Assembly: GCA_018466975.1 (NCBI GenBank)
Contig: CM031557.1
Span: 2,976,001 to 3,040,000, forward strand
Source: Sparassis latifolia
Lineage: Eukaryota; Basidiomycota; Agaricomycetes; Polyporales; Sparassidaceae
DNA: 64,000 bases
Direction: 5' to 3'
Below the pieces are notes generated by a model. It did not search any database, was not told the DNA's origin, and worked only from the letters and a program-made list of their open reading frames with translations. Positions 46,677 to 61,234 of this stretch are shown one piece after another (positions within the stretch are counted from its first letter, which is position 1; each line of letters starts with the position of its first letter). Made by a program: the position numbers and the translations under genes.

Positions 46677-48035
46677 ATGAACATCCCCCAAGACATCATT
46701 CCCCGCTGTGTAAGCCGCATGGGGTTCACAGCCGAACCTTCAACGCACAACTTGCCAGCTCGTCCCCTTAGCACAATCTTCTTCGGTGACCCCTGCGACG
46801 AGTCGATGCTCGAAGAAGACATCTCCGACGAGCTCAAGAGTGGCTCTCTCCCGTTCATGATACCCTTCAACGAAAGTGACAGTGAGGACTCGGGCCACCA
46901 CTTCGACACTGTGGACTTGGGAAACGTGTCTTTGTCGTCCGAGTCAACGTTCACAACGTCCCCACCGGCCACATCCTCCCTACTCATGCCCAACACCCCT
47001 CTGCCACACCAACCACGACTCCTGGTCACCTCTATCCCCCCACATGTTCCCTGTGGCCCATTCAACGAGCCATGGACAGAGGACGACGAGGCCACAGTCA
47101 ACTTTGCCGAGCTCTCTCTCAGCTCCCGCGTGCGTATCGCCCGAACCCCACATGAACCCGAGGAGAACAAGGATGCCGGAGCCATCGCTGCCGACGCTGC
47201 TGATGACACCACGTCCGTGGCCGAGGACCCGATGCTCACCTACCACGGGCCTTCCGACACTGCGATCCAGTGGCTCGTACACTTCTGGCGCTCCCGCCGG
47301 GATTTCTGGCGGGAGCGCGAGTGGCTCGAGAACACAAGAGATGCGTACGGCGGAATAGCGGACGAGGACGAGTTCGGTGTACCAGTGCCGCCTCAGACTC
47401 CCAAGCGGCCACCACCGAGCCCTGTCTTGTCCACCGTTCCTCTCCCCGATCCCCAAGCCCCCGCACTTGTGCCTGCGCCGACGCCCACTCCACCAACACC
47501 ACACCCAGCAGCTACCCCGTGCACATACCCGCGACAAGGCTCCCTCGCCGCGCTGCACGACCCCAGTGCCCACACATTCGACGCCGCGGCGCATGCCGTC
47601 CCCCTACACATGCTCCGCACGGCCGAGGTCCGATGGTTCCTTCACGAACGCGACGAATGCCTGCGTGAGGAACAGCGGCGCGAGGCGAAGATGCGCGAAG
47701 AGAAGATGCGCGAGGAACGCCATCGCAGGTTGAGGGCTACCGGTTCGCGGCCGTCGTCCTGCTCATCCTCCGAGTCCTCATCGTCCTCGCGTGGCCCCTC
47801 CTCTCGCCGGTTGTCCCATTCACGGCCCGCCCAACCTCGCTACTCTATCTCGCGCCGCATCGACCGCGCCGTTGCCGCCGAGGTGCTCGCGCGCCCGCGC
47901 TTCTGCGGACCCGACGATGAGGTCGATGATGGGTATATCGGCGAGGACGATGCTGATTCCCCCTATGCGTACGCGTCGCGGTGGACTGCCGTGGAGAAAT
48001 TGAAGACGACTGCCGTCAGGGTGGTCGGGTACTAA
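46677..48035 (+). CDS. Single-exon, mostly disordered hypothetical protein
   Basis: An uninterrupted frame opens at MNIPQDIIPRCVSRMGFTAE (46677; an in-frame Met at 46626 would add 17 residues) and ends KTTAVRVVGY at 48035, about 452 residues. I do not recognise the family. An N-terminal acidic/Ser region (LEEDISDELKSG; FNESDSEDSGHHFDTVDLGN) is followed by a short conserved-looking block, WLVHFWRSRRDFWREREWL. Then come a Pro-rich linker, a basic coiled-coil-like stretch (REEQRREAKMREEKMREERH), a Ser-rich low-complexity run and a C-terminal block with SISRRIDRAVAAEVLARPR. Strong GC third-position bias, start context ACCACCATGA and lack of introns support a real gene. The antisense frame at 46598-47239 is a shadow. 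Confidence 0.7.
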   Translation: MNIPQDIIPRCVSRMGFTAEPSTHNLPARPLSTIFFGDPCDESMLEEDISDELKSGSLPFMIPFNESDSEDSGHHFDTVDLGNVSLSSESTFTTSPPATSSLLMPNTPLPHQPRLLVTSIPPHVPCGPFNEPWTEDDEATVNFAELSLSSRVRIARTPHEPEENKDAGAIAADAADDTTSVAEDPMLTYHGPSDTAIQWLVHFWRSRRDFWREREWLENTRDAYGGIADEDEFGVPVPPQTPKRPPPSPVLSTVPLPDPQAPALVPAPTPTPPTPHPAATPCTYPRQGSLAALHDPSAHTFDAAAHAVPLHMLRTAEVRWFLHERDECLREEQRREAKMREEKMREERHRRLRATGSRPSSCSSSESSSSSRGPSSRRLSHSRPAQPRYSISRRIDRAVAAEVLARPRFCGPDDEVDDGYIGEDDADSPYAYASRWTAVEKLKTTAVRVVGY

Positions 48036-50422
48036 CCTGCAGTCCCGTTCGTCTCGAGAGGCGAAAGGCAAGAAGATCTAGGCGCTCACGATACTTCCAC
48101 GATTAAAGTGAATCGCTGCTTTAAATTTAACTTCAAGTTCCTTAATCCATGTTCCGCATCCTGCCAGACTTAAGCTGGCATTTGCCTGACCCTTCTGATT
48201 CCTGCTAGATGATGTATCGAACATGTATTGTTATTTTTTATAGCGCAGACTCTGGATCCCGGAATGTATGCTTACCCACCCTCATTTGTTTATAATATCC
48301 TTGTAGTGTAGAGTAGAACTGTACCAACATAGCCTAGGTCTACGGAGAGTACAGAGCTTCCCACTGCAATGACATTGACGTTGAACGTTGAACTCGTATC
48401 GGCGTGGAATCGGATGTCTCGGCCCGGATTGATGTGCGCACTTCGACAGATATCGGACCGTGACACTCTTGAACACTTTTCAACGTTATTGAAGGCGTTG
48501 CAACATCGAATGTTGAACATTGAAAGAGTTGTGGGTATACTCAGATCTCTGTTCACCAATGTTTGCCTTCGTCACCTCTCTCATCGGAGCTAGCGATTGC
48601 TTGGACTCCCATCGCGCCGGTATCACAGGCTGGACCTCGGTTTCTCCACTATTCTTACGTCTGTTGGCGTCCTAAACTGGTGAGTCATCTATATCTGACC
48701 ATGCCTATTGCTCTGCGTACATGGTTCGTTCGGCTGGTATTTAGTAAATAAACCTCGTACAACGGAATTTCAACACGCGGAGACGTTAAAACACCAACAT
48801 CGTTGACATTCGGCATGAAGTATGGTACTATACAAGACAAAGAGGAGGTCGAAGAGAAAACACTGTCGGAGAAACTTGGAGCAGAGAAAATTCGGCGCAC
48901 GTTGGTTTCCCCGCCGGAGCTCGTGCAAAGCACGGGCGGGTACTTATTCCGAAGGCCACGAAAAGGCCTGCGCCAGGGCCGACGAGCACAGTCGCTCGCC
49001 CGCCCGTACCTCGGGACGTACCTTGTGCCCCCAACCTGACTCCCGCTCCGTCCCATCGTGCGTCTTCATCTTCTCGCCGTTTCTCTTGAATCGTTCGTCC
49101 GGTTTCTTGATGTATTCCTTGCTGTTTCGCGTGGTCCTTCGGCTTTTTTTTTCTTGTCACAACTTCTTGTTGTCTTTTTCGCCTATCGAACCGTATTCAT
49201 TGGGCGTGGCGTTTGCATCGATGTGCTGTAAGTGAACCTGTGCAGATATGGCAGCGACGTACATTTCTATGGCAAGGTATAGCAATTGATGATCAGTCTG
49301 CGAGACCGGATGCCATGATGAATGCACTTGTCAACTGCTGACCGCGTCTTTTCACGTTCTTCTTCCACCTATTTGAATCAGTCAATCATTTTCTTCTTGT
49401 ATTCCTTTGGAGTCAGCCGGCCTTGTTTCTCTTAGATCATTCGACCCTTTTTTTCAATGTCGATTTTTGTGCTTGGAATCACTGTCTTCACCTATTCGCG
49501 TCAGACGAGTATCAATGCTGAACGAAGAGAGAGCGTACCTTGATGCTCTTCCGTGCGTAGCACATCTATCTACCAACAGCGACGACCGAGGTGATGCGGC
49601 CACGGGTCGAGAACGCGCGAGAAGGAAGAGACATGCAAAACGGTAAGTCGTGCTCAACGTACAAGAAGGCTGACGACGTACCTACTCAGGTAGACGCGTT
49701 TACCGGGAACATTGTGTATCCAAGATTGTCATTCCATGCATGGCCTCTGAAGGTTGGTTCTCATTGACGTTGCTGTTGGCCGTGACTGTTTCTCATCTTA
49801 CTACATGCTTGCGTCCTACTCAGGTGCATTTCTTGTATTCTATGTCACTCTCTCACTGTCGGGTCTGCGTCAATGAGTCAGTTGCAACGGACCTGGCAAC
49901 AATTTGATGCAATGAACATACCTGACTTGGTTCCGTGGACAAATTAGGTGAGTGCCACTCAACGAGCATGAGTGGATGGGTGGAACGTACAAGTTCGAGG
50001 TCAGGAGGAGGCGTTTTGGGATCTCGCGTCGACGCTCGGCCTTTTATACTTTCTGAAGGTGTCCACGACCGCTTCTCGGACGCTAGCCATTAAGTCCCAA
50101 ACAACGCGTTCCGAGTCAACAAGGGTTATTGTTCTTATTTGGCGACCGCTGATCTCGTTGCGATATCATATCCTGCGCATGCAGCCTGTCCACAACACCG
50201 GTCGCGCCACAATATGGTAATCACGTGAAATGTAACGCCTCGTGATGCATTTGTGACAGGTCGCGTCTGACGGTCACCTCCGGGGTAATGTAGTCACTGA
50301 CTCTTCCATACTGATTTTGACACGTTCTTCGGAGGAAGCTTGAATAACATGCACGTACGTACAATTCTATGCCTGCTTCTAAAACCTCTATATGTCTGAA
50401 GTTGACGCTACACTATCTACCG
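48036..50422. other. Long intergenic region, no supported gene
   Basis: Many short ORFs on both strands have no splice-consistent series or family motif. T-rich DNA around 49070-49220 and 49330-49500 looks like UTR or promoter-type sequence. I found no repeat edges. Confidence 0.35.
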
Positions 50423-52925
<2,503 letters not shown>

Positions 52926-54026
52926 TTGATTTGTACCATCCGACGCCGCCGTCGGTCCACCTTGGCCGCATCGCTGGACAACGCCCATTCCCGGTGCTCT
53001 GCTCCCGAGTCTGATTGGTACTTGGTGAGTACGGACAACAATCGTGATATAGTGGCTGAAACGTGCCCAACAGCTCGCCGCTTCCGACAACCCCCCGGGC
53101 GCCATGTACCAACGCGTCAGACACATCCTTCTCGACGATCGCGCTACTGATGCCCTCGACGGATACGGGGCACTTCCGTGGCAGCATCCCGGTAGATGCG
53201 GACGGTTCTGGCGTCACGGGTGCGCCCATGTTGTCCTCGCGCGGCGTTCTTCGCGTTGTTAGGCAGGCCCGGAGAAATGCCCATTGTACAAGTCCGCCGT
53301 GATGAACGTCCAGACGCGTGTGACCCCTCTGGAACGGATTCTCGGCGGCGCCAGTCGCGGTGCCTTTGGTGGTAGACCAAGGTCATCAGGAGGTGCTGGA
53401 GCCCAGACTGTTCATGACGACATACACACCGATATCGCAGTTGGGCGCTGAGGCCGCCGCTCTGGCAGCGGTGGAATTATGACTCTTTCCGAGAGTGGGC
53501 TAAGTGGGATTGCGGCTTCGATTGCGGCTGCAGATCGACGCAGTGGCTTGTCGACACCTAGGCACGTAACGCAATTGCGTGCACCGATGCCGAACCCCTC
53601 TCGGTCGTACTCGAGCGAGAAGTTTCATGTCCCTATCTGGTAGAGCGCGAAGGAATATGTTGCCTGCCCGTTCAGGATCACAGATGCCGTAGTTGCATCA
53701 GTCGAAGTGAACAGCTCTTCTTATAGATTGCTCGCCGCAGCTCATACCTCCGAGCTCGTCGATGCATTCGAAAACAGTGCGAATGAAGTCGCGGCTTTGA
53801 AGAGTGCGACGCATATCTTCTACGCAGGACAGGTTCTCAGTTGGATGGGTTTACGCGATATTTGACCTTCGGCCAGCTAGACGCACTGATAGAAGCCAAC
53901 AGCAGCAACAACGACCAATTCAGCAAAAATCATGCAGCACGGCAGAGAAAACGCCGTATCGGAGTTGCGTCCGTGAGCGAGGCATCACGCCCATTCGCAC
54001 CAAGCTCGTGGTTACAGAGCTCCTGA
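52926..54026 (+). pseudogene. Degenerate coding stretch of unknown family
   Basis: Successive plus-strand segments look coding but change frame or meet stops. TPIPGALLPSLIGTW (about 52985-53025) is followed by a good intron (GTGAGT to CCAACAG). Then LAASDNPPGAMYQRVRHILL (about 53075-53135), MNVQTRVTPLERILGGASRG from 53302, SGLSGIAASIAAADRRSG (about 53498), VNSSSYRLLAAAHTSELVDA (about 53708) and LTFGQLDALIEANSSNNDQF (about 53864). At least two in-frame stops (about 53448 and 53638) interrupt. No domain was recognised. Confidence 0.35.
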
Positions 54027-54441
54027 CAGTGAGGGCCCCCTTGTCTGGGGCGGCCCTTGAATAGCTTTTCATCGAAGAACGCGTACTTGTCCTTGCGGCT
54101 CGATAGCGCAGCACAGAGGTTTCGTCACCACTGTGCAATCTCCTCCTCGCTCTGCAAAAATCAACGCTTTCTATACTGAATGGCGGGGGAACCAAGTTCT
54201 CGAGGAAGACAGTGACTATGAGAGAAGTGCGCCAACATGACTTCACTCTAAAATAATGTACAGTACTTATGTAGTGAGCTCGGGGCGAGTGTCCAGACAA
54301 TCGACACGCTCAGTCACACTTCGCGTGATGGAACCCGAACCGTGACAGGCACGTACCGTGACGGCTCTTCAAGCTTCAAGTTCAACGTTGTTCAACTTGA
54401 AGCTTGCAGTTCGACTACCGGCTTCAGTACACTTATTGCTC
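54027..54441. other. Intergenic region before the Mug135-like gene
   Basis: No coding series. A short inverted repeat of CTTCAAGCTTCAAGTTCAAC-type sequence around 54366-54405 (CTTCAAG / CTTGAAG) is the only notable local structure. Confidence 0.35.
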
Positions 54442-55281
54442 ATGGCTCCAATCGCTTTGCCTCAGAATTCACCCATACCTGTTCCTCAGGCACCTTCTGA
54501 CCCCCCAACTGTCAATGATTTTCATCGTGCATGGCAGTATCGCCGCGGCGTTGAAAGTGGCATATGTAGATACTAGTCTTTCTTAACCTAGCAACATACT
54601 AACTGGTTCTCGTCGCCGTGAATACCTAGTTGCACTTGCGCCTAACGTAACGGCAACCCATCTCACAGATGCTCATGCCTATGAGACCAAGGTTTTGATG
54701 GGAATGTCTAACGACGGTTAGCCGTTCCAACGAGCATTTGCCCATTGGCGTCTGCTGATAGGGCTCCACTGCCTCTCAAAGTCGCGCCTCCGTGGCTTGC
54801 TGCCGCTCTCCAGCCTATCCGGCATGAACTTCGCAGGCTGCGAGATGAGCTTCGCGATTTCAGGGACGAAACCAGAGACAGCTTAGTGACCATACAGAGA
54901 ACAAGTGCAAAGGTATGTCTTAAATGTTACGTTCACGTTCTCCGCCGCTTACACTCTTGCAGACCCATAATATGCTCAGCGCAGAAGGTACAATCTGCCC
55001 CTACGAAGAAGTTCCTTTTTCCTGACAACTCGCTCCCTACCGAGGCTCCGGTCAGTCATAACGTGCAATCCTGTTAAGTGCTCTTAATCAAGATGTTTTC
55101 GCAGCACGATTTGCCCCTTCTGGGCAGCGAGGCTGCTGTTGATGGGTTGACTGGCCCACAGGCGACATCTTACTTCCAAGGTTACTATCCGGCTCAGGTC
55201 GTGCCTCACACTGTCGCTACGCGCCTTCTAGCAATCAAGAGGGCAATAGGATGCACGATAGGAGCGACACGTAATGCGTAG
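54442..55281 (+). CDS. Mug135-like C-terminal-domain protein; one frameshift at a T run
   Basis: A small protein (about 200 residues) of a basidiomycete family carrying a C-terminal domain named after fission yeast Mug135; function unknown. Start MAPIALPQNSPIPVPQAPSD at 54442, then PPTVNDFHRAWQYRRGVE. An intron with a CTAAC branch site leads to TATHLTDAHAYETKVLMG, and a second one to PLKVAPPWLAAALQPIRHEL and a charged coiled coil (RRLRDELRDFRDETRDSL). The third exon set gives CPYEEVPF, and the last exon gives the domain text HDLPLLGSEAAVDGLTGPQ, SYFQGYYPAQVVPHTVATR and AIKRAIGCTIG. At 55016-55020 a run of five T causes a stop right after VPF. With four T the frame reads PDNSLPTEAP into the last intron, as the family expects. 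It is a sequencing error or a recent mutation. Confidence 0.75.
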
Positions 55282-56587
55282 AGTGCTTAACGTAAAATGA
55301 TTTCCTATGCCACTTCTGAGAGCCTCGCTGTCATTTTGCTCTCTTGCTTTGTATTTTCGTTGTAACAGGAATGTCGTGTTCGGTACTTCAATTAAGTGGT
55401 GAAGTAGGAGTAAGATTTGTCCATTCTCCGACTTTAGTGGGTGTTCTCATCATTATGATTTCAGTGTCTACAGATGTAAACTGGCCTAGATATCCCATGA
55501 TTGTAACGAGTCTGCGCCTCTGTTCTTCCCCGCACTTTCGACGGCCGCTGATTGATACCTGAGCCACGCATGTGCTGACCCTCTCCCACTCCCTGGGTAT
55601 AGACCTAGCCTAGTAGTGCTTCAGCACGTTTCGTCCCGGGTTCGTCTCTCACTATAGAAGGTCGTTGCGCTACGTTTCCCGCCGTCGTCTCTCTGTAGGA
55701 GAAGACTACGACAATCCTCCTGTCTGTGCTATACCTTGAAGTTTCTCGCCTCTCTTCCCGCTTGCGGGAAGTGTTTCGCATGCCGGAGCATCCGCGCGTA
55801 CACATGGGCCGCCCCGCCGCAGAGGTTACCTCGCACCCAGTACTGTTGATCTCGCCGCTTCGCTGACGGACAGACGCAAAGTGCACGGGCGGTGGGGGGT
55901 AACTGGACTGTTGGTGCGGAATTGGTATGGGCCTTGCTCGACGCATCGCTCTGTGCATGAAGTGTATGTGCGAATACTGCGTGGACTGGTCGCTGCTACC
56001 GGAAGGTGCTGAGAGCGACGTGGAAGAATATCCTTTCGTAGGCACAGTGATGGGTGTTATGCTGCCATGCGGGTAGATGGTCTAGAATTGCTGGATGCGT
56101 TCAGAGGATTGTCGAGTGTCTCCAGATAAGTCCCTCAATACCGTGGCCCTCTGTCAGTAATATTAGCAACTGTCCTTTCCGTAGAATAGAGTGAACTTAC
56201 AGTAGAGGTGTGCGCACATGTGACTCTTCGATCGGATAGCGACGCGTCATTGCGACACGTTCAAACTTCAGACTGGAAGCACCTCACCGAGGATAGTTTC
56301 ATACGATCGCTGCAGCCGACAGTGCTTGTTTTTGACGAGCTCAATAGCGTTTGAAAAGCGCTTTCAAAAGCGCGTCCGACGGAGGACCGTACATATACAA
56401 CCATGTGATTCGCACGTTCCCCGACCTTGAGTTACGATGGGCCTGAGGTTGTCTGATCCTCTCCACCACCTTGCTCAGCTTCTACCTCGACCCACATCTT
56501 CTCTCAGAGTAGTCAAGCTGTTACCTCATGCTCACATAACTCTGAAGCCCACTAGGAATATCTACGATGGGGAGATATACTGCGTTT
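55282..56587. other. Intergenic region, no supported gene
   Basis: The minus-strand frame at 55605-56045 (146 codons) has no motif. The right end is the promoter of the DHKTD1-like gene. Confidence 0.4.
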
Positions 56588-59500
56588 ATGAAGGCTGCAC
56601 TGTTATCTCGCACGGCTCGTCCAGGTATTCAGATACGTCGTGCGTACCATGACGAGTCGTACGGTTACCGTGAATCTCGCAAATTCTCTCTTCCGGACTG
56701 TACGTCTATCATCGCTGGGTCATCCAAATCTACAGTGTAGCTACAAATTTGACGTTAAATTCAGACAGCGCGGTTCAGCTGAAGAATCGCAGAGTCAACG
56801 CGCCACTCTTGCGGTATGTCGACTCCTTACGCACTCACGGCCATCGCGCTGCTAGCATCGACCCCCTGGACATCCTGCAACGTGAAGAAGTCGCCGCGCT
56901 TAATCCGACTCGCTATGGTCTCATTGACAACGACAAGAAGTACGACGTGAACGGCATTGTGTGGTCAAAACCCGTTGGAGAGGAAGGAGACACGCAGGAA
57001 GAATGGAAGCTGAAGGACATCACGCGGCATCTTCGCTCCATATACGTCGGACGCATCGCGTACGAATACATGCACTCCCCGTCGAAGACGGAGCGCTTGT
57101 GGTTCTCACACATGTTAGAATCCCAACTGCCTGGGCAAACGAATATCAGTGCGGACGCGAAAATGCGGATACATTCACTGCTTGCGAAAAGCGAGATCTT
57201 CGACCAGTTCTTACAGCTTAAGTTCCCGAACCTTAAGCGGTACGGGTTGGAAGGCGGGGAATCGATGCTGCCCGCACTGGACGAACTGTTTGGCGCTGCT
57301 GCAAGATGTACTTGAGTCCGCGTTACCTGTTTGTTGATGCTTTGCTGAATCTAATCCCTCAGCCGGGGTCGAAAATATCGTGCTGTCAATGCCCCACCGC
57401 GGCCGACTCAACTTGCTCACTGGTTTACTTGAATTTTCCCCTGCTGCGCTCTTCCACAAAATTAAAGGTGGATCTGAGATACCCGAAGAGCTTGGTGCGT
57501 CTGGGGACGTCATCAGTCATCTTGGTGAGCACTGCTGGAACTCCTGTCGGCTGAATGCTAATGGCTTATTCTTTTCCACCAGTTGCTTCCCCAAGCTTGC
57601 GTTATGATGGTTCTGAAAAGCCGGTCAAGGTCTCTCTCCTCCCAAATCCGTCACATCTGGGTATATCTACGCGCCTTCCTGTCAGCTTGTCCTTAGCTAA
57701 CGAAATATTGTTGCGTTAGAGGCCATCAACCCTGTTACCCTCGGAAAGACACGGGCAAAGCAGTTTGCACTCCTGAAAGAGATGTTGCGGGATGGAACAC
57801 CGGCCGCTGAGTGCAAGCCTGGGGACAAGGTGCTCTGCGTACAACTGCACGGCGATGCGAGTTTCACGGGACAGGGTATTATCATGGAAGGTCTCGGACT
57901 TAGTAAGTTGCAGGGTCATTCCTGAGTTAAGATGCATCTATTGAATATTTGACAGGTAATCTACCGCATTATACGGTCGGAGGCACTGTACACATCGTTG
58001 TGAAGTACGTGAACTTCTTTTGTCGTACGCGATGAGTATCTTGTCTGCTATTACCTGACGCGTTATTTCTCTCACAGTAACAGGTGAGAAGCATCTCATT
58101 TTGTCCACCTTGTATTACAGGGCCTACTGGACACGGTACAGCATCGGGTACACCACCCCAGCATCGTCGGCTCGGTCGTCCCTCTACTGCTCGGACATAG
58201 CGAAAATGATCAATGCGCCCATTCTTCACGTCAACGGCGACTATCCTGAAGGTCCGTGTAGTAATTTTGCGTTTCACGATAGGCTGACGTGCCATTTCTT
58301 GGCAGATGTAGCGCGGGCTGTGGAGACTGCTTTCAAATATCGGAACTACTTCCGTAAGGTAGGATTTCCATGCTCCTTTCACAATACTCGTCTGATTCCT
58401 GCTTGCAGGACATTGTCGTGGATCTCATCGTGTATCGCCGCTGGTGAGTGTAATTTTGAGAACGCGAAAAGTGCATTACTGAGGACTCCTCTTGGCCAGG
58501 GGACACAACGAGCTCGACGAGCCCGCATTCACTCAACCGCTGATGTACGAGAAGATCCGTTCACGCAGGTCGGTGCCTGCTCTATACGAGGACCATCTCA
58601 TCGTACGTTCTTCTGTTCTCTCTTGCATTAGCTCTCACCATGTACTCTGTGTGTCTGATCGTTAGAGCGATACGGTACTGAAGCCCGAAGACGCCGCGTC
58701 CGTGCGCGACTCGTATAAGTCGTTCCTCACGTCGGAACTCACCGCCGCGGACGCATACAAGCTCGCGCTGAGCATCCCGATGCTTCAGGGCCACTGGAGC
58801 GGACTCGTGTGGCCGGCAAGCACAGACGTTGTACGTGACCTAGAGACGGGGTCTCGCGGGACACCCTTCTGCGCGTTGGACGTGCTAGTGTTGCGACGCC
58901 GGAGGGATTTGTGAATAATTCTTTCCGATTGGTACTTGGCTCGGAATCTGATGATACGGTTTCTCAAGGAAATCCACCCACGCTTGCAGCGCCATGTGAA
59001 GCACCGACTGCAGTCTCTCGAGGCTGGACAGGGTTTGGATTGGGCTACCGCGGAGGTTGGACGGGTGTTCGTACTTCCTGTTCACCTTTGATACTTGATT
59101 ATGCAGGCGATGGCGTTCGGCTCCCTCATGCTCGAAGGCTGTGACGTGCGGATATCTGGGCAAGATGTGGGCCGTGGGACGTTTAGCCAGCGGTGAGCTC
59201 TCTTAATTGCCATTGGGTGCGAGACCGAAGACTAATTTGTTCGTTCGTTGCAGGCACGCCATGCTCGTCGACCAGAAGACGGAGGGCGTCATTGTACCTC
59301 TCAATGCTGCATTGGACTGTCCGGGCAGGCTCGAGCTTGCGAATAGTGAGTACGAACATCTATGCTTATTGGTGGCTAACGCGAGGAATGCTTGTTGAGG
59401 CTCACTGAGCGAGATGGCGGTTCTTGGTGTAAGTCCCAGCCAAGATAGGACCATGCGTCTCGCTAATCATACACGTCAGTTCGAGTACGGTGTCAGCTGG

Positions 59501-60676
59501 GAGACGGCGAATATTCTGCCTATATGGGAAGCTCAGGCAAGTGAAATGCAGTGTTGTTTTTGGCAGTGACTGAACTCCTACAAAATAAAACAGTTTGGCG
59601 ACTTCTTCAATGGTGCCCAGGTGAGATATTGCGGCTTATGTTTGCTACTGATCGATCCGGAGTAAACTCACTGATCCCTGGATCAGGTCATCATCGATAC
59701 CTTCATTTCGTCCGCTGAGAGTGCGTGTCTCAAATCATCTTTTGTCCCTGGCTGATCTCTTCACAATCGTGTAGCGAAGTGGCTGAAGCAGAGCGGTATC
59801 GTGCTTTTGCTCCCGCATGGGTAGGCCATATGTCAAAATGTTAAGTCGTTCAATTGCTGATATATATATATATATATCCACAGACTTGATGGTGCTGGAC
59901 CGGAACATTCGTCGTCTCGAATTGAACGAATGCTTCAGGCTAGTCACTGATCAGGAATAATCGACAAAATAGGTTCTAACCAGCCTCTATAGTTGACCAA
60001 CGACCCCTACACGTACAATGAGGAAGGCTCTTCCAGCAATGTCAACATGCACGTTGTCTTTCCGACCACCCCCGCGCAGTATTTCCACCTCTTACGGCGG
60101 CAGATGCTGCGCAATTACCGGAAACCGCTAATCGTAGCTGGTCCTAAGGCATTGCTTCGACTTCCTGTTCGTATCATTCTTCAGCAGTTCTCCGATCGTA
60201 TGTTGACATTTCTTTGCAAGTCCGCTTCGTCCTCGTTAGCCGATCTCGAGCCTGGAACCCAATTTCGTCCCGTGCTGGACGACCTCGCTGCACCTAAGGA
60301 ACATGTCCAGCGCGTGATCTGCGTCTCGGGAAAGCTGTACTACGACCTGGTTAAAGAGCGCCAGAAGCGCGGCCTGGAGAACGTCGCATTCGTCCGCGTT
60401 GAGGAGCTCTGCCCGTTCCCCTTTACTGAGCTCGAGCACGTCCTGGAACGTTACCCGAGCGCGGTGGAGGTCATCTGGCTACAGGAGGAACCGCGAAATC
60501 AGGGTGCATGGACGCATGCTGGATGCAGGGTTGATGCCGTGTTGGAGAAGCTGGGACGTGGTCGGGTGTCATATAGAGGAAGGAGGGAAGACGCCGTCCC
60601 TGCGCCGGGCATAGCGAAGTTGTTTGCTACGCAGCAAAAAGCCGTCATCGACGCCGCGTTCCAGGGTTTGCGGTGA
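56588..60676 (+). CDS. DHKTD1: Probable 2-oxoadipate dehydrogenase E1 component, DHKTD1-like (2-oxoglutarate dehydrogenase E1 family), mitochondrial
   Basis: A thiamine-diphosphate enzyme decarboxylating 2-oxoadipate (lysine/tryptophan breakdown) as E1 of a mitochondrial dehydrogenase complex. Start [20 protein letters not shown] at 56588, a basic targeting peptide ending at the family block [19 protein letters not shown]. The next exon has [20 protein letters not shown] and [20 protein letters not shown]. Later exons give [29 protein letters not shown], the thiamine-binding region [47 protein letters not shown] and [20 protein letters not shown]. The C-terminal part has [40 protein letters not shown] and [20 protein letters not shown], ending [14 protein letters not shown] at 60676. 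The best join before IGYTTPA uses the acceptor GGTACAG at about 58143. About 15 short introns; no frame break was noticed. DHKTD1 rather than the citric-acid-cycle paralogue is inferred from the N-terminal text. Confidence 0.82.
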
Positions 60677-61234
60677 TGTGCTAGTCTCTAGCTGTCAGTA
60701 AGTCGTCATGTAACAGAGTACAGATGCAGGTAGGATATTTCCCGAGCTACTAAGTACAGCTGTACTTATTGTAATTGTAGCCTGCGGTTGCATGTGAGAG
60801 GCAAAGACCGCCTGGTAATATAAGCCGGAAAAGCCAAAGTGATCACCGGCTTCCATTGGTCCTACGGTACTCGGGTGGAATTTGGTTAGCGATTCGATAC
60901 TGACACCGACACCTACGATATCGATCAAGTTGATCATGACGAGTGCCGATTCCGTTCGATCGTCGGTACAGCAAGTGCCCAGTATCAAATAATCATGCAC
61001 TGGAACCACGAGCACTCCTTAGCTCTACGTGCAAAACGCATGCGTGGAGCCGATTGTCGGCTATCGACACGCTTCTCTCCTCAATGCTGCTGACACAGTT
61101 CGATTTGGCTGAGTAATGTTCACCAACTTCTCAGGCGATCATTCAGCAGCATCAGTCTCGCAGTTATAAAAGCTGCGTGCAGCTGCCGTCGATTGCACAC
61201 AATCGTCTTTGTCTTTAGCATCTTCCGTGCCGTA
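60677..61234. other. Intergenic region upstream of the plus-strand ene-reductase
   Basis: It contains the 3' UTR of the DHKTD1-like gene and the promoter of the ene-reductase. A TATAAAAG-like box (TTATAAAAGC) lies at about 61162, some 70 bases before the start codon, a plausible TATA element. Confidence 0.5.

Noticed and set aside
46598..47594. Two long minus-strand ORFs of about 210 codons
   Set aside because: Shadows of the GC-rich single-exon gene on the plus strand, which has the good start context and a longer frame.
58080..58150. Extra residues inserted before IGYTTPA in the DHKTD1-like protein
   Set aside because: Using the downstream acceptor GGTACAG gives [11 protein letters not shown], matching the family without an insertion.
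59858..59880. AT dinucleotide run as a regulatory feature
   Set aside because: A short (about 18 bp) microsatellite inside an intron of the DHKTD1-like gene; no reason to assign function.
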